Source: a virus. Taken from it: DNA of 41,189 nucleotides. Every line of letters starts with the position of its first letter. The stretch's first letter is position 1. The notes under the pieces were generated by a model. That model was not told where the DNA came from, did not search any database, and worked only from the letters and a program-made list of their open reading frames with translations. Of this stretch, positions 39,256 through 41,189 are shown piece after piece. A program made the translations under genes and the position numbers. The stretch spans positions 1 through 41,189 of IMG/VR virus record IMGVR_UViG_3300043395_000366; one strand, written 5' to 3'.

Positions 39256-39284
39256 ATGATACCACATTGGCGGGGAATTGACAA
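39256..39284 (-). promoter_or_regulatory. Sigma70-type promoter for the 50-aa gene
   Basis: TTGTCA, 17 bp, TATCAT with GTGG before the -10, as in the 39.05 kb promoter. The two leaders share TATATGATGAG. The -35 lies in the loop of the hairpin at 39267-39301. Confidence 0.65.
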
Positions 39285-39301
39285 GCCCCTTTCCCCGCCA
39301 A
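39267..39301 (-). repeat. 10-bp GC-rich inverted repeat after the CobT-like gene
   Basis: TTGGCGGGGA pairs with TCCCCGCCAA around a 15-nt loop, 5 nt after the CobT-like stop. No U-run follows on the minus strand. It may be a processing or terminator hairpin, or an operator. Confidence 0.6.
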
Positions 39302-39306
39302 AATTC

Positions 39307-41189
39307 TCATGCAGCGATCTTTTCGATGAATTTACCGAGAACTGCACGGCTTGCGCCACGCTTATTCTGGGCGGTGATAAAGGCGCGAGCCAGCTGACCC
39401 TTCTTCATATCATTGTTGGCTTCATCGAACGCAGCTTGTTGGCTACGAAGATTACGACCACCGTTGATGATATAGAACTCATCGAAGTTGAGCATGTTAG
39501 GGATAACTGCGCTCTTGTTCTTCTTCCACTTCTCTTGGAAGTGAACGCCTTCGGTGTAGCTCAGATAACGATACGAAACGTGACGAACGTCATACGAACC
39601 ACCAACGATATAGAAGCCAACGAAGTTAGCATCCTGAGACTGACGAACAGTTCGCGCAAGCATACCAGTGATCTCATGCGCATTATTGAACTTCATAGAA
39701 GTCTGAATGCGAGATTCTTCATCTACGAAGATCGACACGTGCTTTGAACTACCACCGAACGGAAGCGATTCATAATGGTTATTATGACCGCCGCTCGAAT
39801 GAGCACGATAGAACGACGAGTGATTGCTCTCACCGTCAGTGATGCACACAAAGTTCATGATCTGAATGTTCTTTTCCTTGCGGAACTTAGCCATCAGGTC
39901 GCGAGACACGAGGATCGCATCGTTGAGCGGAGTCCCACCAAGACCAAGATACTCAAACGCAGTAGACCAAGCATCAGCCTGCATTCTTTCGTTGATCCAG
40001 TGACGAATGTATTGACCGTCGATCATTTCGTTCATGTCCATTTCCATCATCTTCGATGAAATGAGCAACGTGCCAACCATCGCGTTGAAGTCCTTCAACG
40101 ACATAGACTCGTGGAAAAACTCAACGAGATCAAAGCCAGTATCAGGGAACACGAACGACTTGTTGCTGAGTCGCGCTTTGATAGCCTGGAGCTTGTTCTG
40201 CTTTGCCTTGTAGCGATTCGGATCTTCCTTGTAGAAACGATTGGTCACCTGAGTGAAGCCATAGATACGATGAGGAATACCAACGCGACGACAGAACATA
40301 GCAAGACAGATCAGCTGGTCCATCGCGCCACGATAGTTCGCAGACATAGAACCAGACATATCGAGAACAACGACAACACCGTGATTCTTGCCAGTCGGCT
40401 CGATGTTCAGGCGCTTGAAGATATCATCGTTGAACTTGTAGCTGTGCAGCTTGTTCACGTCGATAACACCAGTCTTCGCTTGCTTCGTGCGGCTATACGA
40501 CAGAGCTGCTTTCTTACGCTCAAACTCCTTGACCATATAGTTGATGGCGGAGTTGTTCTCGGAGCGGAACTTGTTCAACAGCGTGTTACGATAGCTGATA
40601 ACTTCAGCACCGCCCTTAGCTTTGGCTAAGTCGCTGTTGATGATATCCAGCAGCTTGCGATAGCTGACCGTGAACTCTTCGTGAGTCAAGTCCTTCGGGA
40701 AGTGGACATAGCTGAACGTGCGATTAGCCAAAGAAGGATCGAGCAGTTCTTCCATGCGCTCAGACATAGACTGATCAGTCGTTGCTTCTTCCAAAGGCTT
40801 GCTAGAGCTTCCGCCTTGCTTGCCGTCACCGCCTTCGTTATGTTTCGATTCAGTCTTATCACCTTCTTCCGAACCAGAAGAAGCTTCAGTATCTTCTTCG
40901 CCTTCATCATCGAAGTCAAAATCTTCATCAGATTCATCTTCGCCGTCTTCGGACTTGATAGTGATGCTCAGCTGTTCTTCTTCATCTTCGTTCTCTTCCT
41001 TCTTCTTCTTAGCATAGGCTAGAAGATCTTCAGCCAGCTTCACGACTTCGTCGAACGTGAGCGTCTGCTCTGCTCGTTTCACGAACACAGCTTCTTCTTC
41101 GTTGAACTTGATACGGATACGTGCGCCGAGCTTGAAGTAGAGATTGATACGATCAATCAGCGACAGCTCATTGACTTCGCGAGACTTAA
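39307..41189 (-). CDS. cobT: CobT-like von Willebrand A domain protein, N-terminus outside window
   Basis: The frame stays open to the right edge, so the true start is beyond it; a GTG at 41088 is internal. The visible part has an N-terminal helical region (ELSLIDRINLYFKLGARIR), a long acidic linker (Glu/Asp/Ser-rich) and a basic region. The C-terminal VWA domain has MIDAS motif DMSGSMS and a FVCITDGESNH segment. This acidic-linker plus VWA layout is that of CobT, the partner of CobS. The two genes flank only a 50-aa gene. It is the metal-chelatase-like or chaperone adaptor of the CobS ATPase. Confidence 0.8.
   Translation of the reverse strand, partial: KSREVNELSLIDRINLYFKLGARIRIKFNEEEAVFVKRAEQTLTFDEVVKLAEDLLAYAKKKKEENEDEEEQLSITIKSEDGEDESDEDFDFDDEGEEDTEASSGSEEGDKTESKHNEGGDGKQGGSSSKPLEEATTDQSMSERMEELLDPSLANRTFSYVHFPKDLTHEEFTVSYRKLLDIINSDLAKAKGGAEVISYRNTLLNKFRSENNSAINYMVKEFERKKAALSYSRTKQAKTGVIDVNKLHSYKFNDDIFKRLNIEPTGKNHGVVVVLDMSGSMSANYRGAMDQLICLAMFCRRVGIPHRIYGFTQVTNRFYKEDPNRYKAKQNKLQAIKARLSNKSFVFPDTGFDLVEFFHESMSLKDFNAMVGTLLISSKMMEMDMNEMIDGQYIRHWINERMQADAWSTAFEYLGLGGTPLNDAILVSRDLMAKFRKEKNIQIMNFVCITDGESNHSSFYRAHSSGGHNNHYESLPFGGSSKHVSIFVDEESRIQTSMKFNNAHEITGMLARTVRQSQDANFVGFYIVGGSYDVRHVSYRYLSYTEGVHFQEKWKKNKSAVIPNMLNFDEFYIINGGRNLRSQQAAFDEANNDMKKGQLARAFITAQNKRGASRAVLGKFIEKIAA

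Noticed and set aside
1-41189. CRISPR array, insertion sequence, integrase or attachment site
   Set aside because: I saw no regularly spaced direct repeats, transposase, integrase or terminal repeats on reading the window.

Overview
The window is part of the genome of a T4-superfamily myovirus, probably infecting an alphaproteobacterium. Almost every gene lies on the minus strand and is packed with 1-4 nt (ATGA or TAATG) overlaps. The T4 core replication set is present: gp43 polymerase, gp44/gp62 clamp loader, gp45 clamp, gp41 helicase, gp61 primase, UvsX and RegA. The host guess is an inference from CobS/CobT-like genes, a DUF1127 protein, a GTA-type holin and a B12-dependent ribonucleotide reductase. 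The only convincing plus-strand gene is an HNH endonuclease that converges on a tRNA. No stretch over 300 nt lacks a gene.

Layout from left to right. 0-5 kb is an accessory block: S-adenosylmethionine decarboxylase, three sugar-transfer genes, a Bax-inhibitor-1-like membrane protein, a methyltransferase, a GIY-YIG nuclease and a small zinc-ribbon protein. 4.9-7.9 kb holds a monomeric class II (adenosylcobalamin) ribonucleotide reductase and the primase. 7.9-9.8 kb has a spanin pair and small conserved proteins. 9.8-18.4 kb is a virion block: a holin-like protein, tail or fibre-type proteins, a Dps-like ferritin, a membrane-anchored lysine/alanine-rich protein and a 1250-residue mosaic protein that starts with a nucleotidyltransferase domain. 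18.5-21.6 kb holds a ligase-like nucleotidyltransferase, a nuclease-like protein, a HAD phosphatase and an 87-aa protein. Three of these four begin with a peptide matching the T4 internal-protein capsid-targeting sequence. 21.6-24.3 kb has two lipoproteins with peptidoglycan-active domains, the HNH gene, the tRNA, glutaredoxin and a metallopeptidase. 24.3-31.2 kb is helicase, UvsX and polymerase. 31.2-33.4 kb is an Sm-like protein, holin, GH19 endolysin, DUF1127 protein and small heat-shock protein. 33.5-36.3 kb is RegA, gp62, gp44 and gp45. 36.3-41.2 kb has a glycosyltransferase, ribosomal protein bS21, a winged-helix protein and a CobS/CobT-like pair.

Regulation can be read directly. Early-type promoters match the sigma70 consensus (TTGACA, 17 bp, TATAAT or close), and several sit immediately before replication genes. 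The polymerase and primase start codons lie only 6 nt after the -10 box, which predicts leaderless mRNAs. T4-like late boxes (TATAAATA, or CTAAATA) precede virion and lysis genes. The endolysin ribosome-binding site is buried in a GNRA hairpin, and a late-type box would start transcription inside that hairpin. This is the arrangement known for T4 gene e.

The strongest candidate for an undescribed system is the 14.6-21.6 kb block. It looks like a set of nucleic-acid-active enzymes made as prohead-targeted precursors, cleaved by the prohead protease, packaged and injected.
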